DNA from: Tsukamurella tyrosinosolvens
GTDB taxonomy: Bacteria; Actinomycetota; Actinomycetes; Mycobacteriales; Mycobacteriaceae
Direction of reading: 5' to 3'
DNA length: 64,000 nucleotides
Assembly (NCBI RefSeq): GCF_900104775.1
Contig: NZ_FNSA01000003.1
Coordinates: 3,782,001-3,846,000 of the forward strand
Within the stretch, counting starts at the first letter, position 1. Every line of letters begins with the position of its first letter. Of this stretch, positions 36,916-46,801 are shown piece after piece. The notes under the pieces are model-generated. The model did no database searches. It worked only from the letters and a program-made list of their open reading frames with translations, and was not told the DNA's origin. The translations under genes and the position numbers were made by a program.

Positions 36916-37953
36916 ATGGCCCCCATGCCTTTTCGCCTCCCCCGCCGCGCCGCAGCGCTCGCCACCGCCCTCGTCGCGGTGCTCGGCGTCGCCGCGTGCT
37001 CGTCGTCGACGGGGCCCGCGTACGACCCGTCCGCGCCGATCGCCGACCAGGTCCCGGCCGGCACCGTCATCACCGTGGCCGACCAGCAGTCCATCCTCAA
37101 GACGATGCTCACCGCGTCCGGGGAAGCGGCGAAGCTGGGGTTCGGCGTGAAGTTCGCGGACTTCGCCGGCGGCCCCGCGATCCTCGAGTCCTTCCGCGCC
37201 GACGCGACGCAGGTCGCGATCGTGGCCGACGTGCCCCCGATCCACGCCCGGATCGCGCGCTTCCCCAGTCCGATCATCAAGGCCTGGCAGCTCGACCGCG
37301 GCGGCGTCTCGACCGTCGCGCGCCCCGGCGTCCCCCTGCGCACCGCTGCCGACCTGCGCGGACGGAAGATCGGCTACGCGGAGGGCACCGCCCACCAGGC
37401 CATGGTCCTGCGCCTGCTGCGCTCGGCGGGCCTGTCGAAGCACGACGTCCAGCTGGTCCCGCTCCAGCTCACCGAGGTGGGCGAGGCCCTGGGCGCCGGC
37501 CAGATCGACATCGCCCCGCTGATGGAGCCGATCAGCACGAAGTACCGGCTCGCCCACCCGGACGCGCAGGTGCTGCCGGACGATCTCAACCAGGCGGCGC
37601 AGTCCGGCCTGATGTTCCTCTACTCGCCGCAGGCGGCGCTCGCGGATCCCGCCCGGGCCGCCGCCCTCAAGCGGCTCTCGGCCGCGGTCGACCGCGCCCG
37701 CGCGTGGGTGGACGCCGACAAGGACCGCTGGATCCGGACCTACTACGCGGGCGCGCTGAAGATCCCCGCCGCCGTCGGCCGCATCGCCTACGACGGCCAG
37801 GGCGGCTGGCGCTCCGTGCCGCTCGACCGCGCCCTCGTCGCGCGCCAGCAGAGCACCATCGACGTCCTCGCCGACTTCGGCGAGATCCCCGGCGGCCGCG
37901 TCTCCGCCGACGGTTCGGTCGACTTCCGGTTCGACACCCACCCCGCAACGTAA
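36916..37953 (+). CDS. ABC transporter substrate-binding lipoprotein (sulfonate/nitrate type, SsuA-like)
   Basis: 345 aa. A signal peptide with lipobox GVAAC anchors it outside. The fold is the NMT1/SsuA type: QVPAGTVITVADQQSILKT, EGTAHQAMVLRLLRSAG and a long C-terminal helix region. It starts at ATG 36916 or 36925. The neighbours are a permease, an ATPase, an arylsulfatase and a TauD-type dioxygenase, which points to uptake of organosulfonates or sulfate esters as sulfur source. The distance to the divergent trhO gene is only 66 bp. Confidence 0.88.
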   Translation: MAPMPFRLPRRAAALATALVAVLGVAACSSSTGPAYDPSAPIADQVPAGTVITVADQQSILKTMLTASGEAAKLGFGVKFADFAGGPAILESFRADATQVAIVADVPPIHARIARFPSPIIKAWQLDRGGVSTVARPGVPLRTAADLRGRKIGYAEGTAHQAMVLRLLRSAGLSKHDVQLVPLQLTEVGEALGAGQIDIAPLMEPISTKYRLAHPDAQVLPDDLNQAAQSGLMFLYSPQAALADPARAAALKRLSAAVDRARAWVDADKDRWIRTYYAGALKIPAAVGRIAYDGQGGWRSVPLDRALVARQQSTIDVLADFGEIPGGRVSADGSVDFRFDTHPAT

Positions 37954-37963
37954 GGGCCCTCCC

Positions 37964-38854
37964 GTGACCTCTCCCCCGACCGGCCGCCTCGGTAGCGGCC
38001 TCGCCCACGACTCCGCCCCCGAGCAGCGACCCGGGGCACTCGATCCCGACCACGAGCTGCTGCCCCGCACGTCCACGCGCCGAGCGCTGGTCGATTCCCG
38101 CCCGATCGGCGCGTGGATCCTCGCCGGCCCCGCGCTGGTCGTCGCCCTGTGGGCGGGGGGCTCCGCGACCGGCGTCATCCCGGACACCGTCCTGTCCGCG
38201 CCGTGGACGGTCGCGAACACCGCGTGGAACCTCGCGCTCGACGGATCGCTGTGGTCCAACGTCTGGGCCTCCGCGCAGCGCGCGATCGTCGGCGGCGTCC
38301 TGGGCGTGACCCTCGCGGTCGTGCTGGCACTCCTCTCCGGACTCACCCGCCCCGGCGAGGCCCTCATCGACGGGACCGTCACCATCTACCGCGCGATCCC
38401 CGCGCTCGCGCTGCTGCCGTTGTTCATCGTCTGGTTCGGGATCGGCGAGGAGATGAAGATCGTCCTCATCACCCTGGCGGTCGCGACGCCGGTGTACCTC
38501 AACACCCACGCGGGCCTGCGCGGCATCGACCGCAAGTACGTGGAGCTCGCGGAGACCGTCGGCCTGAGCCGCGCGAAGTTCGTGCGCCACATCGCGATCC
38601 CCGGCGCGCTGCCCGGCTTCTTCACCGGCCTGCGGCTCGGTGCGACGGTGGCCTGGCTCGCCCTGGTCGTCGTCGAGCAGGTCGGCGCCTCCGACGGCAT
38701 CGGCTACCTGATGTACAAGGCGCGGCTCTACGGCCTGACCGACGTCATCGTCGTGGGCCTCGCCGTGTACGCGCTCCTCGGCTTCAGCACCGACCTCCTC
38801 GTCCGCTTCTCCGCACGAAAGGCCCTGTCATGGCAGAGCACACTGGCCCACTGA
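37964..38854 (+). CDS. ABC transporter permease (SsuC-like)
   Basis: 296 aa, six membrane helices after a 50-residue cytoplasmic lead. The EAA loop typical of the BPD_transp_1 family is clear: YVELAETVGLSRAKFVRHIAIPGALPGFFTGLRLG. It begins with GTG 10 bases after the binding protein stop and overlaps the ATPase start by 25 bp. It forms the membrane pore of the sulfonate-type importer. Confidence 0.92.
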   Translation: MTSPPTGRLGSGLAHDSAPEQRPGALDPDHELLPRTSTRRALVDSRPIGAWILAGPALVVALWAGGSATGVIPDTVLSAPWTVANTAWNLALDGSLWSNVWASAQRAIVGGVLGVTLAVVLALLSGLTRPGEALIDGTVTIYRAIPALALLPLFIVWFGIGEEMKIVLITLAVATPVYLNTHAGLRGIDRKYVELAETVGLSRAKFVRHIAIPGALPGFFTGLRLGATVAWLALVVVEQVGASDGIGYLMYKARLYGLTDVIVVGLAVYALLGFSTDLLVRFSARKALSWQSTLAH

Positions 38855-39606
38855 GCACATCGACCGCGACCGACGAGAGCGGCGGCGCGGTGATCGAGGC
38901 CCGGAACCTGGTGCGCGGCTTCGACGGCCGCGCCGTCCTCCGCGGCATCGACCTCACGATCCGCCGCGGCGAGTTCGTCGCGCTGCTCGGCCGGTCCGGC
39001 TCCGGCAAGTCGACGCTGTTGCGCGCGATCGCCGGGCTCGACGACGGCGTCCCCGGCTCCGGTGTGCTCGAGGTCGATCCGCGACGCGCCGTGGTCTTCC
39101 AGGATTCCCGGCTGCTCCCCTGGTCGCGCGTTCTCGACAACGTCATCCTCGGCCTGGGCGGCGCCGACGCCGAGGCCGTGGGCCGCGAGCTCCTCCGCGA
39201 GGTCGAGCTGGACGGGCGCGAGAAGGCCTGGCCGCGTGAGCTCTCCGGAGGACAGCAGCAACGGGTCGCGCTCGCCCGCAGCCTGGTCCGCGAGCCGGCG
39301 GTGCTCCTGGCCGACGAGCCCTTCGGCGCGCTCGACGCGCTGACCAAGCTCAAGATGCACGACCTGCTCCGGCGCCTCGTCGCACGGCACCGCCCCGGGG
39401 TCCTGCTCATCACGCACGACGTCGACGAGGCCATCGCGCTCGCCGACCGGATCCTCGTGCTGGACCACGGCATCCTCTCCGTGGACCTCACCCTCGACGA
39501 CGGTGCCGGGCGCCGGCCGGGCGAGCCCGGGTTCGCGGAACTACGCGGTTCGCTGCTCGACGCCCTCGGTGTGGAGCAGGATTCGGCGGTGGCCGCCACC
39601 GTATGA
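38830..39606 (+). CDS. ABC transporter ATPase (SsuB-like)
   Basis: 258 aa. Walker A GRSGSGKST, Q-loop VVFQDSRLLPW, signature LSGGQQQR, Walker B LLADEPFGALDALT and the H-loop ITHDVDEA. The FQDSRLLPW and DEPFGALDALT forms are typical of the SsuB/TauB/NrtD group. It overlaps the permease gene by 25 bp and its stop overlaps the arylsulfatase ATG (ATGA), so the whole cluster is coupled. Confidence 0.94.
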   Translation: MAEHTGPLSTSTATDESGGAVIEARNLVRGFDGRAVLRGIDLTIRRGEFVALLGRSGSGKSTLLRAIAGLDDGVPGSGVLEVDPRRAVVFQDSRLLPWSRVLDNVILGLGGADAEAVGRELLREVELDGREKAWPRELSGGQQQRVALARSLVREPAVLLADEPFGALDALTKLKMHDLLRRLVARHRPGVLLITHDVDEAIALADRILVLDHGILSVDLTLDDGAGRRPGEPGFAELRGSLLDALGVEQDSAVAATV

Positions 39607-41909
39607 CGATTCCCGATCACGCGCGCGGGTACGACGGATTCACCGGACGGATCGGCCGCTCCGAGGCCGAATCGGAGCCGGCCTGGCCGGCGGAGGTACG
39701 GGCCCGGCCCGGTGCGCCGAACATCATCGTGGTCCTCGTCGACGACATGGGCTTCTCGGACATCGGGCCGTACGGCTCGGAGATCCCCACTCCGCACCTG
39801 GACGCGCTCGCCGCCCGCGGCATCGTCTCCACCAACCACCACACCACCCCCGTGTGCTCGCCGGCCCGCGCCGCCCTGCTCACCGGGCTCAACCCGCACC
39901 GCGCGGGTTACGGCTCGGTCGCCAACTCCGACCCCGGCTTCCCGAACCTGCGCCTGAGTCTCGCCGACGACGTGCTCACCCTGCCGGAGATCCTCCGCGA
40001 ATCCGGATACGCGACTCACGCCGTCGGCAAGTGGCACCTCGCGAAGGACTCGCGGCTCGGCCCGGACGCCGACCGCTCCTCCTGGCCGCTGCAGCGGGGC
40101 TTCGACCACTACTACGGCTCCCTGGAGGGCCTGAACTCCTTCTTCCACCCGAACCAGCTGGTGCGCGACAACACCGTCGACCCGGTGACCGAGTACCCGG
40201 AGGACTTCTACGTCACCGATGCGCTCACCGACACCGCGGTCTCGTGGATCAAGGACCTCCGGGCGCACGACGCGGAGAAGCCCTTCTTCCTGTACTTCGC
40301 GCACATCGCGATGCACGGCCCGCTGCAGGTCAAGGACGAGGACCTGCCCCGCGGGGAACTCGACTACGCCCGCGGCTGGGACGTCGTGCGCGAGCAGCGG
40401 TTCGCCCGGCAGCAGGAGCTCGGACTGTTCGGCCCCGACGTCCGGCCGGCGCGCCGCAACAGCGAGCCCGGCTACGACGTGCCGCCGTGGGACGAGCTCG
40501 ATCCCGGCCGGCAGCGACGGTTCGCGCGGTACATGCAGGTGTACGCGGCCATGGTCCGCACCGTCGACGACAGCCTGGGCCGGCTGCTCGACACCGTCGA
40601 GCAGCTGGGCGAGCTGGACAACACGATCGTCGTCTTCACCTCGGACAACGGGGGCACCGCCGAGGGCGGCCCGGAGGGCACCCGCAGCTACTTCGCCGAG
40701 TTCGTGAAGTTCGCCGACGGCATCGGCCCCGACGGCTGGGAGGGCGATGTCGACCACCCGGAGGAGCTCATCGGCACCGCGCGGCTCGGCGTCCACTACC
40801 CGCGCGGCTGGGGGCAGGTGTCCAACACGCCCTTCCGCTTCTACAAGGGCCAGACCTTCGCGGGCGGCGTGCGCGTGCCCTTCGTCCTGTCCTGGCCCGC
40901 GGGCCTGCCGGAGGCGCGCGGCGTGCGCGAGCAGTTCTCCTTCGTCACCGACGTGGCGCCGACGCTGCTGGATCTGGCCGGAGTGGCGACGCCGTCCCAT
41001 CGGCACGGTCTCCCCGCGCAGGAACGCGACGGGCTCTCCCAGCGCGCCGCGTGGTCCGACGCCGCCGCCCCGTCCGCCCGCACGCGCCAGTACTCGGAGT
41101 TCCGCGGCCACCGCGGCTACTACCGGGACGGCTGGAAGCTGCTCAGCCTGCACGGCCGGGGCGACGACCCGCTCGCCCCGCGCTGGCAGCTCTTCGACAA
41201 CCGGGCCGATCCGGCCGAGACCGCCGACCTCGCCGAGCACCACCCCGACCTCGTCGCCGAACTGGCCGCCGAGTGGGAGCACGAGGCCTGGCGGAACACG
41301 GTCTTCCCCCTCGTGATCGACGGGTCCACCCGCAATCCGGCGGAACGGCGCCTCGCCGATCCCGTGCGCCTGCTGCCCGGCACACCCGTGCTCGAGCGGT
41401 ACCGCTCGGCGAAGCTCGTGCAGTACCGGGACTTCCGCGTCGACATCGACGTCGATCTCGCCGACGGCGCCGAGGGCGTCCTCGTCGCACACGGCGACGC
41501 CCTGGGCGGCTACCTCGTCTACGTCGAGGACGGCGCGGTGGTGCTCGGCTACAACGCCTACGGCCGCTACGCGGAGGCCCGCACCGGTCCTGTGCCGCCC
41601 GGCCGGCACACCGTCTCCCTCACGGCGACGGTGCGCCCGAACCTGCGGTGGGACCTGGCGATCGGCGTCGACGGCGCCGAGGCCGCCGTCCTCCCGGACC
41701 GCGTCCAGCTCATCGGCATGGCGCCGTGGACCGGGATCTCCGTGGGCCTGGACGCCCGCGGGCCGGTCGCGTGGGAGCTGCGCGAGCGCCGCGGCGTCTT
41801 CCCGTACTCCGGTGCGCTGCACGCGGTCACGTACACACCGGAGGCCATCGGCGTCCCGTCGGACGACATCGACCGGCTGCAGCAGGAGGCCGAGGAGGAG
41901 GCGGACTGA
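39603..41909 (+). CDS. Arylsulfatase (formylglycine type)
   Basis: 768 aa. The sulfatase signature is CSPAR (C85-x-P-x-R), where Cys becomes formylglycine; metal ligands D47-D48 (VLVDDMG) and the SDNGG segment near residue 348 are present. No signal peptide is seen, so it acts in the cytoplasm on imported sulfate esters. The C-terminal 200 residues form an extra beta-rich domain (VQYRDFRVDIDVDL, VVLGYNAYGRYAEARTG) as in large actinobacterial arylsulfatases. It is coupled to the transporter ATPase by a 4-bp overlap. A maturase (FGE) gene is not in the window. Confidence 0.93.
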   Translation: MTIPDHARGYDGFTGRIGRSEAESEPAWPAEVRARPGAPNIIVVLVDDMGFSDIGPYGSEIPTPHLDALAARGIVSTNHHTTPVCSPARAALLTGLNPHRAGYGSVANSDPGFPNLRLSLADDVLTLPEILRESGYATHAVGKWHLAKDSRLGPDADRSSWPLQRGFDHYYGSLEGLNSFFHPNQLVRDNTVDPVTEYPEDFYVTDALTDTAVSWIKDLRAHDAEKPFFLYFAHIAMHGPLQVKDEDLPRGELDYARGWDVVREQRFARQQELGLFGPDVRPARRNSEPGYDVPPWDELDPGRQRRFARYMQVYAAMVRTVDDSLGRLLDTVEQLGELDNTIVVFTSDNGGTAEGGPEGTRSYFAEFVKFADGIGPDGWEGDVDHPEELIGTARLGVHYPRGWGQVSNTPFRFYKGQTFAGGVRVPFVLSWPAGLPEARGVREQFSFVTDVAPTLLDLAGVATPSHRHGLPAQERDGLSQRAAWSDAAAPSARTRQYSEFRGHRGYYRDGWKLLSLHGRGDDPLAPRWQLFDNRADPAETADLAEHHPDLVAELAAEWEHEAWRNTVFPLVIDGSTRNPAERRLADPVRLLPGTPVLERYRSAKLVQYRDFRVDIDVDLADGAEGVLVAHGDALGGYLVYVEDGAVVLGYNAYGRYAEARTGPVPPGRHTVSLTATVRPNLRWDLAIGVDGAEAAVLPDRVQLIGMAPWTGISVGLDARGPVAWELRERRGVFPYSGALHAVTYTPEAIGVPSDDIDRLQQEAEEEAD

Positions 41910-42007
41910 GCGGATTGCGCCCGCGCTGAACGCAACCCTGGCCCCGTCGGGCCGGATCGGGTGTGCTGGATGCACTACGACGCACGCAACGGACCCCGGA
42001 GGCAGCC

Positions 42008-42925
42008 ATGACCGCAACGCTCGATCCCACCACCGTCTCGCCCGAGATCACCGTGACCAAACTGGGCGAACACATCGGGGCGATCGTGCACGGGGTCCGG
42101 CTGGGCGGCGACATCGACGACGCGACCGCGGAGACGATCCTCGACCTGCTGGCCGAGCACGAGGTGATCTTCTTCCGCGGCCAGGACCACCTCGACGACG
42201 CCGGCCAGCACGCCTTCGCCGCGCGCCTGGGGGTGCCGACCACCCCCCACCCGACGGTCCGCTCCGACTCGGACCTGCTGCCCATCGAGGGCGCTGCCAA
42301 CAGCTGGCACACCGACGTCTCCTTCGTCGACCGCGTACCGAAGGCGTCGATCCTGCGGCCCGTCGAGCTGCCGCCGCACGGCGGGAACACGACGTGGGCA
42401 TCCACGACGCGCGCCTACGACCGGCTGCCGGCGCCGCTCAAGGCACTCGCGGAGAACCTGCGCGCGATCCACACGAACGACTACGACTACGCGGGCCACA
42501 ACGCCACCTACCAGCGCGCCGAGTACCACAAGGAGTTCATCCGCACCATCTTCGAGGCGGAGCACCCCGTGGTGCGCGTGCACCCGGAGACCGGCCGGCG
42601 GTCCCTCCTGCTGGGGCATTTCGTGAAGTCCTTCGCGGGCCTGAGCACGCAGGACTCGGCGCCGATCCTCGCGCTGCTGCAGCGGCGGATCGAGAACCCC
42701 GACAACACCGTCCGCTGGGCGTGGCAGCCGGGCGACGTGGCGATCTGGGACAACCGCTCCACGCAGCACTTCGGCATCAACGACTACGGCGACCACACGC
42801 GCCTGCTGCGCCGCGTGACGCTCGCCGGCGACCTGCCGGTCGGCGTGGACGGCCGCGAGGGCGTGGCGCTCCGGGGCGACGCCTCGGACTACGCGCCCGT
42901 GACGCCCGCGCGCTCGCGCGGCTGA
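42008..42925 (+). CDS. TauD/AtsK-type Fe(II)/2-oxoglutarate dioxygenase (alkylsulfatase or taurine type)
   Basis: 305 aa. The iron site is H101-x-D103 (NSWHTDVSF) with distal H254 (NRSTQHFG), and an Arg near 265-269 for 2-oxoglutarate. [13 protein letters not shown] is typical of the family. It releases sulfite or sulfate from sulfonates or alkyl sulfates. ATG 42008 has GGAGG five bases upstream. It lies 98 bp after the arylsulfatase and completes a sulfur-scavenging cluster, similar in logic to mycobacterial Rv3406. Its 3' end overlaps the convergent hydrolase gene by 37 bp. Confidence 0.9.
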   Translation: MTATLDPTTVSPEITVTKLGEHIGAIVHGVRLGGDIDDATAETILDLLAEHEVIFFRGQDHLDDAGQHAFAARLGVPTTPHPTVRSDSDLLPIEGAANSWHTDVSFVDRVPKASILRPVELPPHGGNTTWASTTRAYDRLPAPLKALAENLRAIHTNDYDYAGHNATYQRAEYHKEFIRTIFEAEHPVVRVHPETGRRSLLLGHFVKSFAGLSTQDSAPILALLQRRIENPDNTVRWAWQPGDVAIWDNRSTQHFGINDYGDHTRLLRRVTLAGDLPVGVDGREGVALRGDASDYAPVTPARSRG

Positions 42926-44175
42926 TCCAGCCAGCTCAGGATCCGCTCGTACACGACGTCGGACTGCAGCAGGGTGAAGTGGTGCGCCCCACCCAGGTGC
43001 ATTCCGGCGTCGTCGGTGAATCCGATCCGCCGGGCCTTCCCACGACCGCCCGCACTCGGCGCGAGCACGAGTCCGTCGCCCAGGAGGCGCCCCACCGGGT
43101 GCCGGGCGTCGCGGGTGAACGTGGCGGCGACGAAGAAGTGCTCCGCGCCGTCCAGGAGCGGGATCTCCGCCGCGGCGGCCGCGCCGAGCGCGTCGGCATC
43201 GCGGTCGCGCCAGTCCTCGTCCACGATCGACCCGCCGCGCAGGTCGCGGATCCCCGCGCTGCGTCGGCGCAGTAGCCGCCCGAACGGCGCCGTCTCCGGG
43301 ATCGCGGTCAGCGCGGCGCTGCCGTAGTGCGCGGCCTGCTCGAGCGGGGCACCGAGGTGCGGCGTCCCGAGGCTGACGGTGGCCGACACAGCGGCCGGCC
43401 AGGCCATCACGGCCTCGTCGGCGAGGTGCGCCGCGCTGCGGGCGACGAGGCCGCCCATGGAGTGACCGATGAGCACGATGTCGGTGACGGGGACCGGCCA
43501 CGCGGCGACGAGCCGCTCCAGCAGCTCCGCCAGGTCACGGCCGTTGTCGCTGATGTGCCGCCCGCTGTTGTACCGCACGTACACCGGGGTGGCACCGATG
43601 TCGACCGCGAGCCGCACCCCGTAGTCGTCGGCCTCCAGTCCGCCGACGCCCCAGGCGTGTTCGGTCTCGGTGAGCCCGTGCAGGAGCACCACGACGCGGC
43701 CCGTGGCGCCGTCGAAGACCTCGGCCGGGTCCAGCCGGCCGGGCGGGACCGGATCGTCGGCCAGGTGGACGACGGCACCGTCGGCCCGAACGGTCACCGG
43801 GTCCGCTGCGAGCGGTGATCCCTGGGCCTCGAGGTCGTCGCCGATGAGGCCGAGCACGGCTCCGATGAGCGCCGCCCCGCGCACCGTCTCCGACGGTGGC
43901 CGGTCCCCCGGCCAGTCCGCGCCGACGGACGCGACCCGCCCGACGGTCCGCGCGACGGCGCTGATCGTCGCGTAGACCCCGTCGGTGATGCCGTCGTGCA
44001 GCGCGCGCACCGGCGCGACCGCGGGACCGACGCCCAGGCGGACGTAGCGGAAGACCCGGTCGGAGATCGCCCGGTGCACACCATGCACGCCGCCCGCGGC
44101 GCCCGCGACTTCGCTACAGCCCAGCTCAGCGAGAGCACGCACCTCGGCGCGACGGCGCTCCTCGACAACACTCAC
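42889..44175 (-). CDS. Alpha/beta-hydrolase (PGAP1/lipase-like)
   Basis: 428 aa. The nucleophile elbow is GHSMGG near residue 237, with oxyanion segment [14 protein letters not shown]; the distal His candidate is GGAHHF near the C-terminus. The N-terminal 120 residues are helical and Arg/Ala-rich ([16 protein letters not shown]), with no signal peptide. A family of large actinobacterial esterases has this form, with unknown substrate. It converges on the dioxygenase with a 37-bp overlap. Confidence 0.82.
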   Translation of the reverse strand: MSVVEERRRAEVRALAELGCSEVAGAAGGVHGVHRAISDRVFRYVRLGVGPAVAPVRALHDGITDGVYATISAVARTVGRVASVGADWPGDRPPSETVRGAALIGAVLGLIGDDLEAQGSPLAADPVTVRADGAVVHLADDPVPPGRLDPAEVFDGATGRVVVLLHGLTETEHAWGVGGLEADDYGVRLAVDIGATPVYVRYNSGRHISDNGRDLAELLERLVAAWPVPVTDIVLIGHSMGGLVARSAAHLADEAVMAWPAAVSATVSLGTPHLGAPLEQAAHYGSAALTAIPETAPFGRLLRRRSAGIRDLRGGSIVDEDWRDRDADALGAAAAAEIPLLDGAEHFFVAATFTRDARHPVGRLLGDGLVLAPSAGGRGKARRIGFTDDAGMHLGGAHHFTLLQSDVVYERILSWLDQPRERAGVTGA

Positions 44176-44221
44176 GAAGATCGAGTGTACGAGTGTGCAC
44201 TCGACCTGTCCAGCGGCACCG

Positions 44222-45526
44222 TCAGGCGCGGTACTCCCAGCCGGCGGCGACCCAGTCCGCGGACGGCATGCAGTTGCGGCCGTCGAGCAGCACGGGGTTG
44301 CGCACGACCGCGCCGACCACGGCCGGGTCCAACTCGCGGAACTGCGTCCACTCCGTGAGCACCAGCACCACGTCGGCGCCCTCGCAGGCCTCGAGCGCCG
44401 TGGTGGCGTAGTCGAGCGTCGGGAACACGCGGCGCGAATTGTCCATGGCCTCGGGGTCGTACACCGAGACCGCCGCGCCCTGCAGCTGGATCTGGCCGGC
44501 GATGTTGAGCGCCGGCGAGTCGCGCACGTCGTCCGAGTCCGGCTTGAAGGCCGCGCCGAGCACGGCCACCTTGGCGCCGAGAAGGGTGCCGCCGCAGGCC
44601 TCCCGAGCCAGGTCGACCATCCGGGTGCGGCGGCTCATGTTGATCGCGTCGACCTCGCGGAGCAGGCCGTGCATGTGGCCGGCGCCGAGCTCGCCCGAGC
44701 GGGCCATGAACGCGCGGATGTCCTTGGGCAGGCAGCCGCCGCCGAAGCCGATGCCCGCGCCGAGGAACTTGCGGCCGATGCGGGAGTCGACCCCGATCGC
44801 GTCGGCGAGGGCCACCACGTCGGCGCCCGCCGCCTCGCAGACCTCGGCGACGGCGTTGATGAACGAGATCTTGGTCGCCAGGAAGGCGTTCGCGGAGATC
44901 TTCACCAGCTCCGCGGTGGCGGTGTCAGTGACGAAGAACGGGGTGTCGCGGGCGAGGATCCCCGCGTAGACCTCGCGGGCGACCTCCTCGGCGCGGCCGC
45001 CGGGCTCGACACCCAGCACGAGGCGGTCGGGCTCGAGCGTGTCCTTGACGGCGTGGCCCTCGCGCAGGAACTCGGGGTTCCAGGCGAACTCGACGTTCAC
45101 CCCGGCCGGCACCAGCTCGGCCGCGCGGGCGCGCAGCAGGTCCGTGGTGCCGACGGGGACCGTCGACTTGCCCAGGATCACCGCGTCGCGCCGCAGGTGG
45201 GGGACGAGCGAGTCGATCACGGAGTTCACGTAGGTCATGTCGGCCGCGAACTCGCCCTTGCGCTGCGGCGTGCCCACCGCGATGAAGTGCACGTCACCGA
45301 ACGCGCCGGCCTCCTCGTAGGAGTCCGTGAAGCGCAGCCGGCCGGCCTCGATGTTCCGCTTGAGCACCGCGGGGAGCCCCGGCTCGTGGAAGGGCACCTT
45401 GCCCTCCGACAGCGCGGCGATCTTGCTGAGGTTGACGTCGACGCCGAGCACCTCGTGGCCCAGCTCCGCCATGCACGCCGCGTGCGTGGCTCCCAGGTAC
45501 CCCGTACCCAGCACTGTGATCTTCAT
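44222..45526 (-). CDS. UDP-glucose 6-dehydrogenase
   Basis: 434 aa. It oxidises UDP-glucose to UDP-glucuronate, a precursor of acidic envelope sugars. NAD fold VLGTGYLGATHAACMA, VGTPQRKGEFAADM, and catalytic Cys in GFGGGCLPKD. Start ATG 45526 places the NAD motif at residue 5 as usual; 20 further codons upstream lack support. Mycobacterial UdgA is the closest known relative by eye. It has no glycosyltransferase beside it. The downstream neighbour of the pair is the alpha/beta hydrolase. Confidence 0.95.
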   Translation of the reverse strand: MKITVLGTGYLGATHAACMAELGHEVLGVDVNLSKIAALSEGKVPFHEPGLPAVLKRNIEAGRLRFTDSYEEAGAFGDVHFIAVGTPQRKGEFAADMTYVNSVIDSLVPHLRRDAVILGKSTVPVGTTDLLRARAAELVPAGVNVEFAWNPEFLREGHAVKDTLEPDRLVLGVEPGGRAEEVAREVYAGILARDTPFFVTDTATAELVKISANAFLATKISFINAVAEVCEAAGADVVALADAIGVDSRIGRKFLGAGIGFGGGCLPKDIRAFMARSGELGAGHMHGLLREVDAINMSRRTRMVDLAREACGGTLLGAKVAVLGAAFKPDSDDVRDSPALNIAGQIQLQGAAVSVYDPEAMDNSRRVFPTLDYATTALEACEGADVVLVLTEWTQFRELDPAVVGAVVRNPVLLDGRNCMPSADWVAAGWEYRA

Positions 45527-45665
45527 GCGCCGAAAGTAGGTCGGCGCCACCACGACACGGAAGGGCCGCGCGCCGGAGTTGGGCAAGGGTTACGCGGAGA
45601 TTCACGAGCGCGCCCGCCGCGATCCCCCGCGTTCGTCTCGGGGTGGCCTCGGGTTCGCCTCGGCG

Positions 45666-46724
45666 TTACTGGGGCGGGGCGGCGGAATCGTCCGCTTCCG
45701 GTTCCGCGGGACGCGACGCGGGCGCACTCGGGCGCGGCGGCGCAGCGGTCGGGCCCGACGGGGCCGACGGGGCCGACGGGGCCGACGGGGCACCGTCGTA
45801 CGACGAGGAGCCGCGACGGGGCTCCCGGCCCTCGCGGCCCTTGAGGATGCGCTTGGGCAGCCGGTTGACCAGGTCGCTCATCGGGTTGACTGCGGCGGTC
45901 ATCAGCGCGACGGCCTCATTGAGCTCGGCCACCACGTCAGGGAGTTGGGAGACGGCGTCCAGCGTGCCGCCCGGGGCGATGGCGCGCTCGATGGCGCCCT
46001 CCTGGCCGAGGAGCTGGTCGACGATGCCGCCGTCGGCGATGGCGCGGTCGATGACCCCGTTGGGCTCGGTGAGCTTGTCGATGAGTCCGTCCTGGCCGGT
46101 GAGCTTGTCGAGGACGCCGTCCTTGGCGGCCAGCTTGTCCAGCACGCCGCCCTTCTCGGTCAGCTTGTCCAGCACACCGTCCTTGGACATGAGCTTCTCG
46201 AGCACGCCGTCGGGCGCGGTGAGCTTGTCGATGACGCCGCCCTCCGAGGTGAGGCGCTCGAGCACGCCCTCGGACTCCGTGATCTGGTCGACGACGCCGC
46301 CGGGCCGGGTGAGCCGGTCCAGGGGGCCGCCCTCGGTGGTCAGGCGGGTGACGGGGCTGTCCTCCTTGGTGGCCTGGTCCAGGAGGCCCCCGGGAGCGGT
46401 GAGCTTCTCGAGCATGCCGCCGGGCTCGGTGAGCCGGTCGACGACGCCGCCGGGCTTGAGCACGCGGTCGAGCGGTCCGCCGCGCGAGAGGATGATCCCG
46501 ACGGGGCGGTCGGGTTCGAGCAGGGAGGCGAGGCGCTGCAGCAGTTGCATCGGCGTGGCGGAGGACATGCCCGCCTCCACGTGGAGTGCGTTGCTCACCT
46601 CCGTGTCGACGTTCTGCACGGCGAATCGGGTGACGGCGACGCCGCCCTCGATCGCCGACATCGCGGCGTCGGCGGTCGAGAACGCGACGCGCAGCGGTGT
46701 GGTGACGATGCCCTTGAGGTCCAT
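45666..46724 (-). CDS. Decapeptide-repeat protein of unknown function
   Basis: 352 aa. Residues 1-83 are helical with no signal peptide. Residues 84-253 consist of about seventeen tandem 10-residue repeats with the form (V/L)(L/I)(D/E)(K/R)LTxxGG, such as VVDRLTEPGG and VLDKLTEKGG. A helical part with PDVVAELNEAVALMTAAVNP follows, then a disordered Ser/Pro/Ala tail holding four APS units. I do not recognise the family. Regular ten-residue units with a GG turn suggest a stacked solenoid or amphipathic array, but that is inference. It is upstream of the UDP-glucose dehydrogenase gene (139 bp apart) and divergent from an AraC-type gene. Confidence 0.75.
   Translation of the reverse strand: MDLKGIVTTPLRVAFSTADAAMSAIEGGVAVTRFAVQNVDTEVSNALHVEAGMSSATPMQLLQRLASLLEPDRPVGIILSRGGPLDRVLKPGGVVDRLTEPGGMLEKLTAPGGLLDQATKEDSPVTRLTTEGGPLDRLTRPGGVVDQITESEGVLERLTSEGGVIDKLTAPDGVLEKLMSKDGVLDKLTEKGGVLDKLAAKDGVLDKLTGQDGLIDKLTEPNGVIDRAIADGGIVDQLLGQEGAIERAIAPGGTLDAVSQLPDVVAELNEAVALMTAAVNPMSDLVNRLPKRILKGREGREPRRGSSSYDGAPSAPSAPSAPSGPTAAPPRPSAPASRPAEPEADDSAAPPQ
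45966..46475 (-). repeat. Seventeen tandem 30-bp coding repeats
   Basis: In-frame repeats of the decapeptide gene. Units differ in DNA but keep the coding pattern, so selection acts on the protein. Not a CRISPR: no spacers and an open frame throughout. Confidence 0.85.
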
Positions 46725-46801
46725 AGCCGCCCATCGTAGGGGGCGCGATGAGAGGATCCGAGGTGAATCCACTCATTGAGCGAGGGCGGAGGTGACCCCG
46801 A

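Noticed and set aside
38784-42017. A 1077-codon minus-strand frame across the sulfatase cluster
   Set aside because: Antisense to the ABC ATPase and arylsulfatase, with no start signal or domain; a GC-rich shadow frame.
45752-45790. Tandem 9-bp repeat (GCCGACGGG) as a possible iteron or VNTR locus
   Set aside because: It is in frame and codes four APS units in the tail of the decapeptide-repeat protein. It may vary in copy number but is not an origin.
45966-46475. 30-bp periodic repeats that could look like a CRISPR array
   Set aside because: The whole stretch is one open frame coding decapeptides; units are contiguous with no spacers and no cas genes are near.
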